A stretch of DNA of 15,715 nt, taken from positions 51,331 to 67,045 of the forward strand of contig DKZL01000010.1 in NCBI GenBank assembly GCA_002493635.1, read 5' to 3'. A program made the position numbers and the translations under genes. Each line of letters starts with the position of its first letter. Position 1 is the stretch's first letter. This DNA is from Ruminococcaceae bacterium UBA7075 (GTDB lineage: Bacteria > Bacillota > Clostridia > Oscillospirales > Acutalibacteraceae). The notes below the pieces were generated by a model. It was not told where the DNA came from. It worked only from the letters and a program-made list of their open reading frames with translations, and did no database searches. Of the stretch, positions 1 to 9,312 are shown one piece after another.

Positions 1-2247
1 TAATCTTATAGCTTCATCAAATGTCCTTTTTCTATACACATTTGTATAAAGTTTACATTCCTTTACATATTCTTCTTGCTTAAAATCTCTTATTAGCTGA
101 CGATTTTCTCCTTGATTGTCAACATATAATCTGACATCCTCTTTAGCCATAGCATAGTTAAAAGCATAGTCGCCAACATACAACTGAGTCTTATGATACC
201 AAGTGTCACCAATCTTGAATCCCTTATATATACTGCCAGTAGAACCGCTAACTACATTTTTATAGAAACTGTTTATTTTACTGCCGGATGACAGCGTATA
301 TTCATAATTAAGGTTTTGAACATACATACCTGTTTTTCCATAAGCTTTTTTTCGATTTTTGATTTCTCCAGTATTTAAATCAAAATGAATAAATTTATCA
401 TTAGTGTAATTTTTCAATTCGTCCGGCAGTCCACTGGAACTAAAATCAAGATAACCGTACTTATTTCCTGATACTGTTGTTATGCCTGTACCGTCGGCAT
501 ACCAAAATTCATTAAAACTCGGATATGCAGTAAAACTATTAACAGTTACCCAATGCGAGGTATTGATGTACTTGTGCTTAAATTCATATTCCTTGTCAAA
601 TAAATCCTGAATCACATCCTCATACTCAGATTTCCAAGTCCACAACGCAACATCCTCATTGTCAACGCTAAAATCATAAGTGTAAGCGCACATAAAGGCG
701 ATAAACTTATCATAATCAAAATCGTAAACTGCGTTATAAGGAAAATATGAACTGTTACCAAATATAAATTCAGTTGGTACATCTTCATAGCTGGAGGTAT
801 TAACACCCATACTGCTTAATCCCGATTTCCAGGTTGATTGTTGCTGACATCTCATAACAATCTGATTAAAATCATATGCAATCTCTGTATATGCATCAAT
901 CGCTTGTGCCATAGTGTAGTCTGTACAATTATACGTACCAAGAATATATGTGTTATTTTCAGCACCACCGCCGAACATCATTAATACAAGTGCAAAGAAA
1001 AAAATGATAATTATAAGTGGTAAAGATATTGCACCGACAAACTTCAAAATGAATTTGAAGAATTTCGCAACAATTTTCTTGACTACATCTTTTTTCTTTG
1101 GAGTTTTCTTCTTGACTGTTTTTTTACGCTTCGTTTTTTGAGCCTGAAGTTTTGTTTTTCGTTCTTGAAGACGATTTTGCTTTTGATGCAATTTATTGCT
1201 TTTGTTATGAGTTTTTCTTACTTTTTTAGCTTTATTATTTTTTCTGTGTCTGTTACCCTCGGAAATACCTTTTTTTACTTTTGAAAAAGCTTGATAAAAT
1301 TCATTGTCAGCAGCTTCTTTGTCAAGCTGATTTGACATTGCTGATACAGGTCTGGCTGCTGATGCAAGTCCGACTTTAAGACTAAGAGGCATAGTTATTG
1401 TCATATGCTTTCTTTTTCTTATATTTAGAACAAATCTGCGCTGAACTTTATATTCTGCTTTTTCTACCTTAAGAAGCTTTTTAGGCATTTTTTGTTGCCG
1501 CAATTTCTTCTTTAAATGTTTGTAGTCAGTTTTTTCGGATTTGTAGCTTGCCTTTTCCTTTTTTAGCTTTTGTCGGGCAGACTGATATTCAAGCTTTGCA
1601 ATTTTATGCTCCGATTTTTTGAGCTTTTGCGTAATAACAGCTTTCCGAGCTTGATTAATAGTTTTTGCTGTTGTTACAGCAGTAAGAGCCAGTTTTCCTG
1701 CATCGGATTGGTCGGCTTGCATTCTGAGATTATTAGTAAGCCGTCTGAACCCAAAAGAGCCGAATTCAATGGCAGCTGTTTCAGCAGCTAAAGCAGATTT
1801 CAAAGCAACTTTTTCAGCTGTCCTGCGTGTGTAATTTAAAGTTTTAACAGAATTCAAAGTCACTTTGCCGTGCCTTGTTATTGGCTGAATATTGTTAATC
1901 CTTCTTGTAATTGAAAAATTTGGAGCATCTCCCTCAAATCGCCTGTGCTCAGCAGATAGCCTGTGAAGAATACCTCTTTCTTTAAAAGCAGGTTTATTTG
2001 CTCTTACCAAAGACAAACGAGTGGTGTGTGACCCAGAACTTTTAGGCATTCTCTCAAATCGAATATGAAATTCTTTGCCTACAAGCTTATTTGTAACTAT
2101 ATCTTTGGCAAATAAAGTTACTTTTTCTGCTTTAAGTAAAGCTTTTGATGAATTTCTAATCAAAGCATTTTTTGATTTATTAAGTTTAAGTGGTGTGTGA
2201 TTAACGACTTTGTGAAAAATTCCTCTGTCATTATAATCAATACTCAT
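1..2247 (-). CDS. CD1108-like large membrane-anchored conjugation protein (3' end outside window)
   Basis: An open frame of 749 codons without a stop runs from ATG 2247 to the window edge, so the C-terminus is missing. The start lies 11 bases after the VirB4 stop, with a modest GGCGGTGG ribosome site. Residues 1-395 are soluble and very rich in Lys/Arg, with a probable coiled coil around 215-290 and dense basic runs just before the membrane. One hydrophobic segment spans about 400-425 (FILKFVGAISLPLIIIIFFF). The remaining ~320 residues are aromatic-rich and presumably extracytoplasmic, including YEFKHKYINTSHWVT. The layout and the position right after VirB4 match the CD1108 family of Tn1549/CTn4-type elements, whose members often end in a cell-wall hydrolase domain. 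No hydrolase motif is visible here, so that activity is only inferred for the missing part. Its likely role is in the mating channel or local peptidoglycan opening. Confidence 0.8.
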   Translation of the reverse strand, partial: MSIDYNDRGIFHKVVNHTPLKLNKSKNALIRNSSKALLKAEKVTLFAKDIVTNKLVGKEFHIRFERMPKSSGSHTTRLSLVRANKPAFKERGILHRLSAEHRRFEGDAPNFSITRRINNIQPITRHGKVTLNSVKTLNYTRRTAEKVALKSALAAETAAIEFGSFGFRRLTNNLRMQADQSDAGKLALTAVTTAKTINQARKAVITQKLKKSEHKIAKLEYQSARQKLKKEKASYKSEKTDYKHLKKKLRQQKMPKKLLKVEKAEYKVQRRFVLNIRKRKHMTITMPLSLKVGLASAARPVSAMSNQLDKEAADNEFYQAFSKVKKGISEGNRHRKNNKAKKVRKTHNKSNKLHQKQNRLQERKTKLQAQKTKRKKTVKKKTPKKKDVVKKIVAKFFKFILKFVGAISLPLIIIIFFFALVLMMFGGGAENNTYILGTYNCTDYTMAQAIDAYTEIAYDFNQIVMRCQQQSTWKSGLSSMGVNTSSYEDVPTEFIFGNSSYFPYNAVYDFDYDKFIAFMCAYTYDFSVDNEDVALWTWKSEYEDVIQDLFDKEYEFKHKYINTSHWVTVNSFTAYPSFNEFWYADGTGITTVSGNKYGYLDFSSSGLPDELKNYTNDKFIHFDLNTGEIKNRKKAYGKTGMYVQNLNYEYTLSSGSKINSFYKNVVSGSTGSIYKGFKIGDTWYHKTQLYVGDYAFNYAMAKEDVRLYVDNQGENRQLIRDFKQEEYVKECKLYTNVYRKRTFDEAIRL

Positions 2248-2258
2248 TTTGCCACCGC

Positions 2259-4754
2259 CTAACTTGCAGTAACTTCTATTTCTGTATTTTCAGATATTGC
2301 AGTGTCTTCTTTTTTCTTTTTATTCGGGTCAGTGTTGAGAAGCTTAAACATCAGTGTATCCTCCGGAAACTCATCTTCAAATGGTAGTATTACATCGCCG
2401 AAGAAAATTAATCCTTTGCCTTTACCACTGTTGGTTACATACTTTATTTGTGCATCAGATATATTGAGCTTGTCCTGTAATATCATTCTGTCACCTGATG
2501 CCTGATTTAGCATATAAATAAAGTCGGAATTATCATGAATATTTTCAATTTCAGGTGAAGCGAGCAGGTCTTTGACATTCTGAGTTATGCCATTCGGAAT
2601 ACCGCCCCATTTACGGAAGCGTTTCCAAATTTCTACGACATATTTTGCTGTCTGCTCATCTCGTAACAACAGATGAAACTCATCACAATAATAGTGTGTG
2701 CTTTTTACATCCCTGTTTTGTGCTACTCTGTTCCATACCTGTTCCTGTATAACAAGCATTGCAAGCTTTTTAAGTTGAGAACCAAGCTCTTTAACATCAA
2801 AGCAAACAAGCCTGTTGTTAATATCAACATTGGTACGATGATTAAAAATGTTATGAGAACCGGTTACATACATTTCAAGAGAATTTGCTACTCTGCTCAA
2901 AACCTCTACAACATCAGCCTTGCGCATTTCTTCGAGCAAATCTCCGAGTATAGGCATAGTATCAGCTGACGGATTATTTTGAAAAAAGCTGTTGTAAAGC
3001 CGTCTTGTGCATTTATCAATAGCTGAACTTTCCTCTGACGTTAATCCATACTTGCCACCTACAACAAGTTCACAGAGTGAGATAATAAAGTCAGATTTAT
3101 CCGAAATAGGATTTTCACTGTCACCAATATCTTCAAGCGGAACATCCATAGGATTTACATACTGTTGACTTGCAGAAGAAATTTTAATAACCTGACCGCC
3201 AAGATGAATAACAATCGGATGATATTCGCCTTCCGGGTCATTGATAATGATGTCATCGTCAGAAGTAAGAAATACATCAACAATTTCACGCTTAACGGAA
3301 AATGACTTGCCTGAACCCGGAGTTCCAAGCCATAATCCATTAGGATTTTTAAGACTTTTTCTGTTAGCCAAAATCATATTTTTCGTAACGGAATTCAAGC
3401 CATAATATGTACCGCCACGTTGAAAAATCTCTTGAGTAGAAAAGGGAATAAATACTGCGAGAGATGATGTTCGTAAATCTCGGAAAATTGGCACGGCATT
3501 ATAACCAAGTGGAAGACTTGATGCAAACGCTTGTTTTTGCATATAGTCAAGCTGTATAAGTTTGCAGTTGTTCTTCTGAGTAACTCTCTTGAGCGTTTCA
3601 ATCTGTAGCTTATTAGATTCTTTAGTAGGTGAATAGTTTCTTACTGTGAGAGTTACATTAAACAATCGTTCATTTCGACTGTTTAAATCCTCAAGCAACT
3701 CTTTAAGCTCTTCCAAATAAATTTGTATATATTCAGGGAGAACATCAGAATCATATCCGGAACGAAATGCCTTTTTTTGTTCGTCAATTTTCATCTTCTG
3801 AACATCTGACAGTTTACCTCGTACATATTTCAACGCCTTAAGTTGGTCAAACGGCTCAATATGGAAATTCAGAGAAACAAGACCATTGCTTTTAAGATAA
3901 TCTGAAATAATTCCGTCGGATAATTCGCCTGCAAGAATGTTAATTGTTGTTACACTGCCATAACCATCACCAATTTCAAATTCACTTTTGGTTTTGAATG
4001 ATATTGACGGGCAAGCAATAAAATCTTTGGTTGAATAGCCACCTTTTTTAACCAATGCCCAATCAAACAGAAATGGTTCGTTTGAAAACGGATTGCAGGA
4101 ATGATACAAAGCTTCAAGGCGTTCTTTACCATCAAGCTTTTTACAATGAACCTTAAATTCGGAAAACATTCGAGTGATTTCATTTGCTACCGTATTCAAT
4201 TTAGCACGTGCAGTTTTAAGTGACTTAGCATCAAGAGAAAAAGTGAGATACCTTTTTATACTTCTTCCATTTTTACCATTAACAAGCAAGTCACAGCGAT
4301 AGTCACTATATTCTTTTCGAATATCGTTATACTTATCATCACGCTCGTCAATTTTTACGATACCGATAAGTTCTTTTTTGTTGACTATCTGGCTTTCATA
4401 TGTAAACTGAAACTTTATTGAATTATCAAAGTAATTCAGAATATCAGACCAAGAGGCAAACTTGCTGCCCTTTTCGTCATAGGTTGCAAGCTGATAGTTT
4501 GTATCGCCAAATTCTACCGTCATTGAATAAGTCTTACCTGATATATGACACACACCATCTTCAAACATAGTTTCATAGGGAAGAATTGATTGCGTTGAAG
4601 TCTGGTTATTGGTATTCATCTTTTTCAAATAAGCCATTCTATTGCGTATCTGCTTTACCTGTTCTTTTGTAAGCTGAACCTTTGGTTTCTTTTTACTTAC
4701 AGCAGGTGTGCTTTTCGCTGTTTGCTTTTTATTTTTTTGTTTTGAGTTTTTCAA
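2259..4754 (-). CDS. VirB4-family conjugation ATPase
   Basis: This 831-residue protein is the energising ATPase at the cytoplasmic base of the type IV secretion channel. The Walker A motif GTPGSGKS is at residues 477-484 (Lys483). Walker B is in YYCDEFHLLL (Asp691, Glu692), followed by the family-typical GGIPNGITQNVKDLL stretch. IINDPEGEY lies downstream of Walker A, as in VirB4/TraC proteins. The N-terminus (about 1-40) is Lys/Gln-rich and low-complexity, and the C-terminus is also Lys-rich. Length is normal for Gram-positive VirB4 proteins, with no truncation. The start overlaps the end of the PrgI-like gene by 26 bases in another frame, which suggests translational coupling. The CD1108-like gene follows after 11 bases. 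The PrgI-VirB4-CD1108 order is that of clostridial conjugative transposons. Confidence 0.95.
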   Translation of the reverse strand: MKNSKQKNKKQTAKSTPAVSKKKPKVQLTKEQVKQIRNRMAYLKKMNTNNQTSTQSILPYETMFEDGVCHISGKTYSMTVEFGDTNYQLATYDEKGSKFASWSDILNYFDNSIKFQFTYESQIVNKKELIGIVKIDERDDKYNDIRKEYSDYRCDLLVNGKNGRSIKRYLTFSLDAKSLKTARAKLNTVANEITRMFSEFKVHCKKLDGKERLEALYHSCNPFSNEPFLFDWALVKKGGYSTKDFIACPSISFKTKSEFEIGDGYGSVTTINILAGELSDGIISDYLKSNGLVSLNFHIEPFDQLKALKYVRGKLSDVQKMKIDEQKKAFRSGYDSDVLPEYIQIYLEELKELLEDLNSRNERLFNVTLTVRNYSPTKESNKLQIETLKRVTQKNNCKLIQLDYMQKQAFASSLPLGYNAVPIFRDLRTSSLAVFIPFSTQEIFQRGGTYYGLNSVTKNMILANRKSLKNPNGLWLGTPGSGKSFSVKREIVDVFLTSDDDIIINDPEGEYHPIVIHLGGQVIKISSASQQYVNPMDVPLEDIGDSENPISDKSDFIISLCELVVGGKYGLTSEESSAIDKCTRRLYNSFFQNNPSADTMPILGDLLEEMRKADVVEVLSRVANSLEMYVTGSHNIFNHRTNVDINNRLVCFDVKELGSQLKKLAMLVIQEQVWNRVAQNRDVKSTHYYCDEFHLLLRDEQTAKYVVEIWKRFRKWGGIPNGITQNVKDLLASPEIENIHDNSDFIYMLNQASGDRMILQDKLNISDAQIKYVTNSGKGKGLIFFGDVILPFEDEFPEDTLMFKLLNTDPNKKKKEDTAISENTEIEVTAS

Positions 4755-5169
4755 AAAGATTCACCTTCTTATTTTCATTTTCGAAATAGGTCGTATAACC
4801 TGCATCACTTAGCAATTTTTTTAGCCGATTATATTCAATCTGCCTTTCTATCGCCTTGAATTTGTTTTCAGTTTGATATGTAAGTATCCTTGGCTGTTTA
4901 AAAAATTCAAACATCAATTTCACTTGTTGTTCAAGATGAATGCCGTTTTTTTCATAAAGACCGCAAAAAATCGCCGGACCTGCAATAACTCCCATCGCAA
5001 AAATAGAAATTGTTAAATTCCCAATTAAAAATTTAACAAGAAAAAAGACTGCAAATCCTAAAACAAGACCAATTCCGAAACATATGGCTTGTCTTTTCGT
5101 CAGACCGAAAATAAATTTTTGCTTTATGAGCGATAAATCTTTTGGAATTTTTACAAAATGCTGTTGCAT
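4729..5169 (-). CDS. PrgI-family membrane protein of the type IV secretion system
   Basis: A 146-residue protein. A short N-terminal part (VKIPKDLSLIKQKFIFGLTKRQAI) is followed by two adjacent hydrophobic segments at about residues 30-50 and 53-72, then a basic cytoplasmic tail (FFKQPRILTYQTENKFKAIE). This is the usual shape of PrgI/TcpE-like proteins, which sit in the inner part of Gram-positive mating channels and are nearly always encoded just before VirB4, as here. A clear AAAAGGAGG ribosome site precedes ATG 5169. A perfect 13-bp palindrome lies immediately upstream of that site (see 5185-5213). The family call rests on size, topology, the QPRI motif and position. Confidence 0.85.
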   Translation of the reverse strand: MQQHFVKIPKDLSLIKQKFIFGLTKRQAICFGIGLVLGFAVFFLVKFLIGNLTISIFAMGVIAGPAIFCGLYEKNGIHLEQQVKLMFEFFKQPRILTYQTENKFKAIERQIEYNRLKKLLSDAGYTTYFENENKKVNLFEKLKTKK

Positions 5170-5184
5170 AAAAACCTCCTTTTC

Positions 5185-5213
5185 CCACTTATGCCCCAGT
5201 GGGGCATAAGTGG
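5185..5213. repeat. Perfect 13-bp palindrome before the PrgI ribosome site
   Basis: CCACTTATGCCCC and its exact complement are separated by AGT. On the minus-strand transcript this gives a very stable 13-bp hairpin with a 3-nt loop. It sits between the VirB6-like stop and the PrgI-like start and ends a few bases before AAAAGGAGG. No run of U follows on the minus strand, so it does not look like an intrinsic terminator. A second copy of the same core lies at 9313-9337. It may be an mRNA processing or stability element, a translation control hairpin, or a protein-binding operator; the sequence does not decide between these. Confidence 0.85.
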
Positions 5214-5222
5214 ATTGTATTA

Positions 5223-6173
5223 TTAATGTGCAGCAAATGATGATTTAGAAATATTTGCTGTACGGAACATAGTAAATATAAAAGCTACAATGAAGCCGAG
5301 TAATATAGCCATTGTCATTACTACGTCCCCTGTCTGACCGGACATCATCGTTGTAAGTGCATTAGCAAACAAAGATTTAAAAATAGCCAATGCCACAATG
5401 ATGAAAAATCCTTGAAAAGCCAGTGCTAATATATTTCTTAACCAGTTTTTGCCTATATCGCCCCAATCTTTGTTCATAAATGTTGCCATAGGAATAGGGG
5501 AAATCGACAAATACATAAATACTTCAATAATCCTGCTTGCAAGGACAATAATTATTGCAGCCAGCAAAACAAATGTCACAATGATTATTACAAACGAAAT
5601 AATCAGCGTTACTATCAGAGTACCAATATCTTGTGCCATCAAAGTACTGTGGAATGAAGAACTATTAATTAGGTTAGTATCTATAAATGCAGCACTACTA
5701 CCAAACAACGCACTCAATCCGTCATTAACAGCAGATGTTCCAAATGCAAATATTCCGGTTGCAATATAGAAAACATTACTCACAAGCAGTATTCCGCAGA
5801 AGGTTTTTAAAATCCAGCGTATAAATATTGAATCATCAAGGTCTTTAAAGTTATTACCCGAGATAACCATTTGTATCAGCTCATATATAACCACAACCAT
5901 TAATACAAATCCGCCGATAGGTACTATCACATTATTTGACAATGTTTCAATAGTGTTCCAAATTGGGGTTCCTGAACCTGATGTAGAACCAGTGAATGTT
6001 GTAGGGTCGCCGAGAAACTGACCAAAAAGTGGATTAATGCCTGTCCCGTTGCTATTATTTAAGCTACCTGACAGCATACTGTTTACCGTATTCAAAGAGC
6101 TTTCAATGCCGCCTGCAAGAACACCTTTAAACCAAGTTTCAATAGCTGTAATGGCATCGTTGATGATACTCAT
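5223..6173 (-). CDS. TrbL/VirB6-like polytopic channel protein
   Basis: A 316-residue multi-spanning membrane protein with hydrophobic blocks including VIVPIGGFVLMVVVIYELI, WILKTFCGILLVSNVFYIA, a long stretch starting TLIVTLIISFVIIIVTFVLL, ILALAFQGFFIIVALAIF, and VVMTMAILLGFIVAFIF. SPIPMATF in the middle is typical of the TrbL/VirB6-like protein (CD1112 type) that follows Maff2 in clostridial conjugative transposons. It is expected to form part of the inner-membrane pore. Three in-frame starts are close together: GTG 6182, ATG 6179 and ATG 6173. The AGAAGG ribosome site abuts the GTG, leaves 3 bases to the first ATG and 9 to ATG 6173, so 6173 is chosen. The N-terminal ~85 residues are Gly/Ser/Asn-rich and likely exposed. 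Confidence 0.88.
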   Translation of the reverse strand: MSIINDAITAIETWFKGVLAGGIESSLNTVNSMLSGSLNNSNGTGINPLFGQFLGDPTTFTGSTSGSGTPIWNTIETLSNNVIVPIGGFVLMVVVIYELIQMVISGNNFKDLDDSIFIRWILKTFCGILLVSNVFYIATGIFAFGTSAVNDGLSALFGSSAAFIDTNLINSSSFHSTLMAQDIGTLIVTLIISFVIIIVTFVLLAAIIIVLASRIIEVFMYLSISPIPMATFMNKDWGDIGKNWLRNILALAFQGFFIIVALAIFKSLFANALTTMMSGQTGDVVMTMAILLGFIVAFIFTMFRTANISKSSFAAH

Positions 6174-6222
6174 ATTCATCACCTTCTTTCGTTATTTGAT
6201 TTTGAACATATGTATTTAGTTT

Positions 6223-6582
6223 TTAGCTCATAGCACTTGACATCATATTCTGCAAAACCGGAACCAAGATTATGCCGACTGCAATCAGACCAATACCTGC
6301 CATAAGCTGTTTCATACCCTGCGATTTTGCACCCGGGTTATCATTACCGTAGCCTTCAATGAGGTTTACAACGCCCCATACACCAAGACCTGCACCAATC
6401 AGGCAAATAACTGCCTGAAGAACAGTAGCCGCTTTTGAAATAAATTCGCCTGTATTAACTGCTGCAAATACCGATACGCAACCGATAGTCATCATCACTG
6501 CAACAGAAGCGACCATCAAAATTATTTTTTTTGACCTCTTACACTTATTTGATAATGTAATTGATTTGTTAGAATTTTTCAT
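6223..6582 (-). CDS. Maff2-family mobile element membrane protein
   Basis: A 119-residue protein recognised as Maff2 by the stretch GAGLGVWGVVNLIEGYG followed by NDNPGAKSQGMKQLMAG. It has a basic N-terminus (KCKRSKK) and three hydrophobic segments: about 20-42, which looks like a signal anchor ending FAAVNTG, then about 52-75 and 92-112. Members sit between VirD4 and VirB6 genes in Tn1549-type elements, as here. By size and topology the protein resembles a VirB2-like pilin or small channel subunit, but that role is inference. At 119 residues it is longer than the shortest members because of the N-terminal extension. The ribosome site AAGGAG is 9 bases before the ATG. Confidence 0.88.
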   Translation of the reverse strand: MKNSNKSITLSNKCKRSKKIILMVASVAVMMTIGCVSVFAAVNTGEFISKAATVLQAVICLIGAGLGVWGVVNLIEGYGNDNPGAKSQGMKQLMAGIGLIAVGIILVPVLQNMMSSAMS

Positions 6583-6605
6583 CTTATAAAACTCCTTATA
6601 GTAAT

Positions 6606-8528
6606 TTATTTTTCTGCTGAATACTCTTCAAAAACAGTTGTTTTATTAATTATTGCAGTATGCTTTTTCCTTTGCGAAACATACTTGGCGACATCAAAAT
6701 AGTTGTTTTTGTCATAGTCAAACAGAAATTTATAATTTTTGTGTTTTGTTATATCATACTTACGGGATAAGAACGGATGCAGTCCTCTTATCTGCAGAAT
6801 ACATTGCGAGTTATCCATTACTTGCAATTCGTCCTGACTTTTCAATTCTTTTCCCAATTTCTGATAGTTCATACCGTAACTCTCCTGAAATCCACGAGTT
6901 TCGGATGTATTGAACATATATATGGTTTCCTTACCCAATGACTCGGAAATTTCTTTCAGCGTTGTTTTTTCCTTGCCACCGAGAAAAATGGTTGTATCGC
7001 AGTTACCTTCAATGGTATCTGCGTTGTCTTTGTAATTTGCCTTTAACTGTGATTTTGCCTGAAGAATTATATCTGCAGAAATTCCTCTGCTTCGTATTGT
7101 CGCAATCAGTTTTTCAAATTGAGGGATTTGCTTAATGTTTGCAAATTCATCAATTAAGCATCTGACCGGATATTTTAGCCTTCCTGAGCCGTCAGGATTA
7201 TTGTCTGCCTTTGTACAAAGAAGATTAAATAATTGGGAATACATCATAGCCACAAGGAAATTGAAGGTATCGTCTGTATCCGAAACAATAATAAACAATG
7301 CAGTCAGTTCATCACCAATAGTATCAAGCTGCATTTCATCATAGCTTGTTATCTCTAAGACCTTATCAATCGAAAACGGAGCTAAACGAGTTGAACAGGA
7401 AATCAAAATAGATTTTGCTGTTTTTCCGGCAGCCAACTTATAAGATTTATACTGTCGCACAGCAAATCGTCCTAATTCTGCTCTCCACGGTTCAATTTTT
7501 AACCCTTTAAGTTCCGAATAATTTTCATTTTCTTCCTCAAACTCTTCATCATCGTCCCAATCATTTTCAATCCACCGTTCAAGGTAGAAAAATGCCCAGT
7601 CGATAGCATTTTTAAAGCTTTCATCATCTTCACGGCACTCAGATGCATTGATAAACTCAATTAGTGTTTCAAAATTCCACTCATCTTCCGGGCACATTGT
7701 TATAATCAAAGCTATATACGAAGTGTAGAGAAGCTTTTCAGCTTTAACCCAGAACTCATCGCCGCCTTTTTGTTCACCGGTGGTGTTGCTTATAAGTACT
7801 TCAACTGTTTTCAAAATATCCTGTTCACGGGTTTCAGGTCTTATGTATGCAAATGGGTTGTAATGCATTGATTTTGAAAAATCAATTGTATTGAAAATAA
7901 TAATGCGATAGGGTTTATACCCAATGATTTTTCCACTGCTGTCTTTTTGTGGCTGACCCCGTTGCAGCATCTTTCCGCATTCAATGATAGTAGTACCTTT
8001 CGGGTCTGTATTAACATAGCTTGAATGCATCTGCATAAGATTCGGCTTTACATAGAATCGTGTTTTACCGGAACCTGAACCACCAACAACAAGAACATTC
8101 TTATTCCGGGCATATTTAGGCGATGAGGGTCTTCCGAGAGTGATACGCTCAGATTGAGTAAGTATGACATTATTCTCAAAATTATTATTGTCCATATACG
8201 GTTTAATGTCTTTTTCATTACCCCAACGAGCTGACCCGTATTCTTCATCATTTCGGAATTTTTTAGCGTGTTTTTTCTTGTATTCAATTACTAACTTAGC
8301 AACAACAGCTACTAAAATTCCAATTAATATGTCAATAATATTGAAACTTGGCAAAGGATTTGTAACAGCAGAGCTGAGATTATTAATAAAAGGCTCAAAC
8401 TTAGTTGCAATGTTATTGCCAACAGCAACACGGTAAGCAAAGCAGATTTTATTACCAATCCAATAGAACATCATCAAAGGCAAAGCAAAGACTATAAATT
8501 TCTTAACTTTTTCTATATCAAATTTCAT
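6606..8528 (-). CDS. VirD4-like type IV coupling ATPase (CD1115 type)
   Basis: A 640-residue coupling protein that links the relaxosome to the transfer channel. Two N-terminal hydrophobic segments (about 11-35 and 60-82) anchor it. The sequence YGSARWGNEKDI precedes the ATPase domain, as in other VirD4/TraG proteins. Walker A is GGSGSGKT at 149-156 (Lys155), and Walker B is CLIDEFANI with Asp460-Glu461. The following stretch (SRGISADIILQAKSQLK) is typical of the family. A strongly acidic insert, WDDDEEFEEENENYSE, lies near residue 325 in the all-alpha region and could contact substrates. The start is 2 bases after the PcfB stop, so translation is probably coupled. All key residues are present. 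This is one of two VirD4-like genes in the window, and it belongs with the rest of the minus-strand channel genes. Confidence 0.95.
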   Translation of the reverse strand: MKFDIEKVKKFIVFALPLMMFYWIGNKICFAYRVAVGNNIATKFEPFINNLSSAVTNPLPSFNIIDILIGILVAVVAKLVIEYKKKHAKKFRNDEEYGSARWGNEKDIKPYMDNNNFENNVILTQSERITLGRPSSPKYARNKNVLVVGGSGSGKTRFYVKPNLMQMHSSYVNTDPKGTTIIECGKMLQRGQPQKDSSGKIIGYKPYRIIIFNTIDFSKSMHYNPFAYIRPETREQDILKTVEVLISNTTGEQKGGDEFWVKAEKLLYTSYIALIITMCPEDEWNFETLIEFINASECREDDESFKNAIDWAFFYLERWIENDWDDDEEFEEENENYSELKGLKIEPWRAELGRFAVRQYKSYKLAAGKTAKSILISCSTRLAPFSIDKVLEITSYDEMQLDTIGDELTALFIIVSDTDDTFNFLVAMMYSQLFNLLCTKADNNPDGSGRLKYPVRCLIDEFANIKQIPQFEKLIATIRSRGISADIILQAKSQLKANYKDNADTIEGNCDTTIFLGGKEKTTLKEISESLGKETIYMFNTSETRGFQESYGMNYQKLGKELKSQDELQVMDNSQCILQIRGLHPFLSRKYDITKHKNYKFLFDYDKNNYFDVAKYVSQRKKHTAIINKTTVFEEYSAEK

Positions 8529-8530
8529 AA

Positions 8531-9007
8531 TTAACGCCCTGAAATATCTGATTTTGACCTGTTCTTTTCCTTATCAATCTTACTTTGTTTTTGACTGATA
8601 GTTTTAGCGTTTGTTTTAATCTGCTCACGATTTACTACCTGCGTTACTGATTTTTCCTTTGATAATTTTTTATTGATACCAACAGCATATTCTTGGAATG
8701 CCTTTTTGAATGTATCAGAATTACTTGCAGTAAAGAAAATATGATATGTAGGCGGAGATGTAGATTTATCTCTCTTAAGGGCATAATCAATATCGTATTT
8801 TCTTGCCGTTTTCAGAAAATCCTTGATATTGTTATCAGTAACTTCAATACTGTCAAGCTTACCTTGTTTGGAGAGCTGACCATATGAGGTTTTTCCTTTA
8901 CTTTTCATTTTTCCTGAAATATAATCTCTGAATATCTCTTTCAGCAAATCGGATGTTACACTAACAGCTTGTACGCTAAAGGCAATAGTTTTTTTAGCGG
9001 TATCCAT
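8531..9007 (-). CDS. PcfB-family (DUF3801) conjugation accessory protein
   Basis: A 158-residue soluble protein starting MDTAKKTIAFSVQAV. It contains the family-like core TSYGQLSKQGKLDSIEV, a DIDYALKRDKS stretch and YHIFFTASNSDTFKKAFQEY, ending in a basic, Gln/Lys-rich tail. PcfB of pCF10 works with the coupling protein PcfC in delivering DNA to the channel. The gene's place directly before VirD4 fits that role. The frame is open upstream to ATG 9067, but that start would overlap the previous gene by 59 bases. ATG 9007 lies 1 base after the previous stop and gives the usual PcfB N-terminus, so it is preferred. Translation would be coupled because no strong ribosome site is seen. Confidence 0.85.
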   Translation of the reverse strand: MDTAKKTIAFSVQAVSVTSDLLKEIFRDYISGKMKSKGKTSYGQLSKQGKLDSIEVTDNNIKDFLKTARKYDIDYALKRDKSTSPPTYHIFFTASNSDTFKKAFQEYAVGINKKLSKEKSVTQVVNREQIKTNAKTISQKQSKIDKEKNRSKSDISGR

Positions 9008-9008
9008 A

Positions 9009-9290
9009 TTATTCAGCAGCGGGTTCAGGCATTTGATAAATTCTGCTATCAGCCGCAAAAGCAGCAATCAATCCTGCTAAAACCTTATCGCACTCTTCCG
9101 CATCGTTATACATTCCAAGCCAAATTGCACCATCGGTTATTTCTCCGCTTAAATCATCAACCGACTTGCTGTTCAGGTCAAATGCAAGTATCGCAAATAT
9201 ATCAGTCTTATCAACTTCTCCGGCGAATGCAGATATTTGTTTTACATTGTCATAGTTTACAAGGTCGCCATCTTGTGTAATTATTGTCAT
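9009..9290 (-). CDS. Small conserved protein of conjugative elements, function unknown
   Basis: A 93-residue acidic protein beginning MTIITQDGDLVNYDNVKQIS and ending IYQMPEPAAE. Small proteins of this pattern (a TQDG..VNYD opening, an LG.Y....E.....L segment and an ending like Y.MPE) recur in clostridial conjugative transposons and phages; I recognise the type but know no function. An ideal AGGAGG site lies 9 bases before ATG 9290. The palindrome at 9313-9337 is just upstream of it. The next gene, PcfB, begins 1 base after this stop, so the two are probably co-translated. Confidence 0.75.
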   Translation of the reverse strand: MTIITQDGDLVNYDNVKQISAFAGEVDKTDIFAILAFDLNSKSVDDLSGEITDGAIWLGMYNDAEECDKVLAGLIAAFAADSRIYQMPEPAAE

Positions 9291-9312
9291 TTTATAATTC
9301 CTCCTGATTTTG

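Noticed and set aside
950..1791. Plus-strand open frames within 950-1141 and 1570-1791
   Set aside because: They are antisense to the continuous 749-codon frame of the CD1108-like gene, have no ribosome sites, and encode low-complexity sequence mirrored from Lys-rich codons.
5185..5213. Palindrome as an intrinsic terminator
   Set aside because: On the minus strand it is followed by GAAAAGGAGG and on the plus strand by ATTGTATTATT; neither is a proper U-run, and it lies inside an operon directly before a ribosome site.
9008..9067. Longer PcfB start at ATG 9067
   Set aside because: It would overlap the preceding gene by 59 bases and adds an N-terminus unlike PcfB proteins; ATG 9007 directly after the stop fits better.
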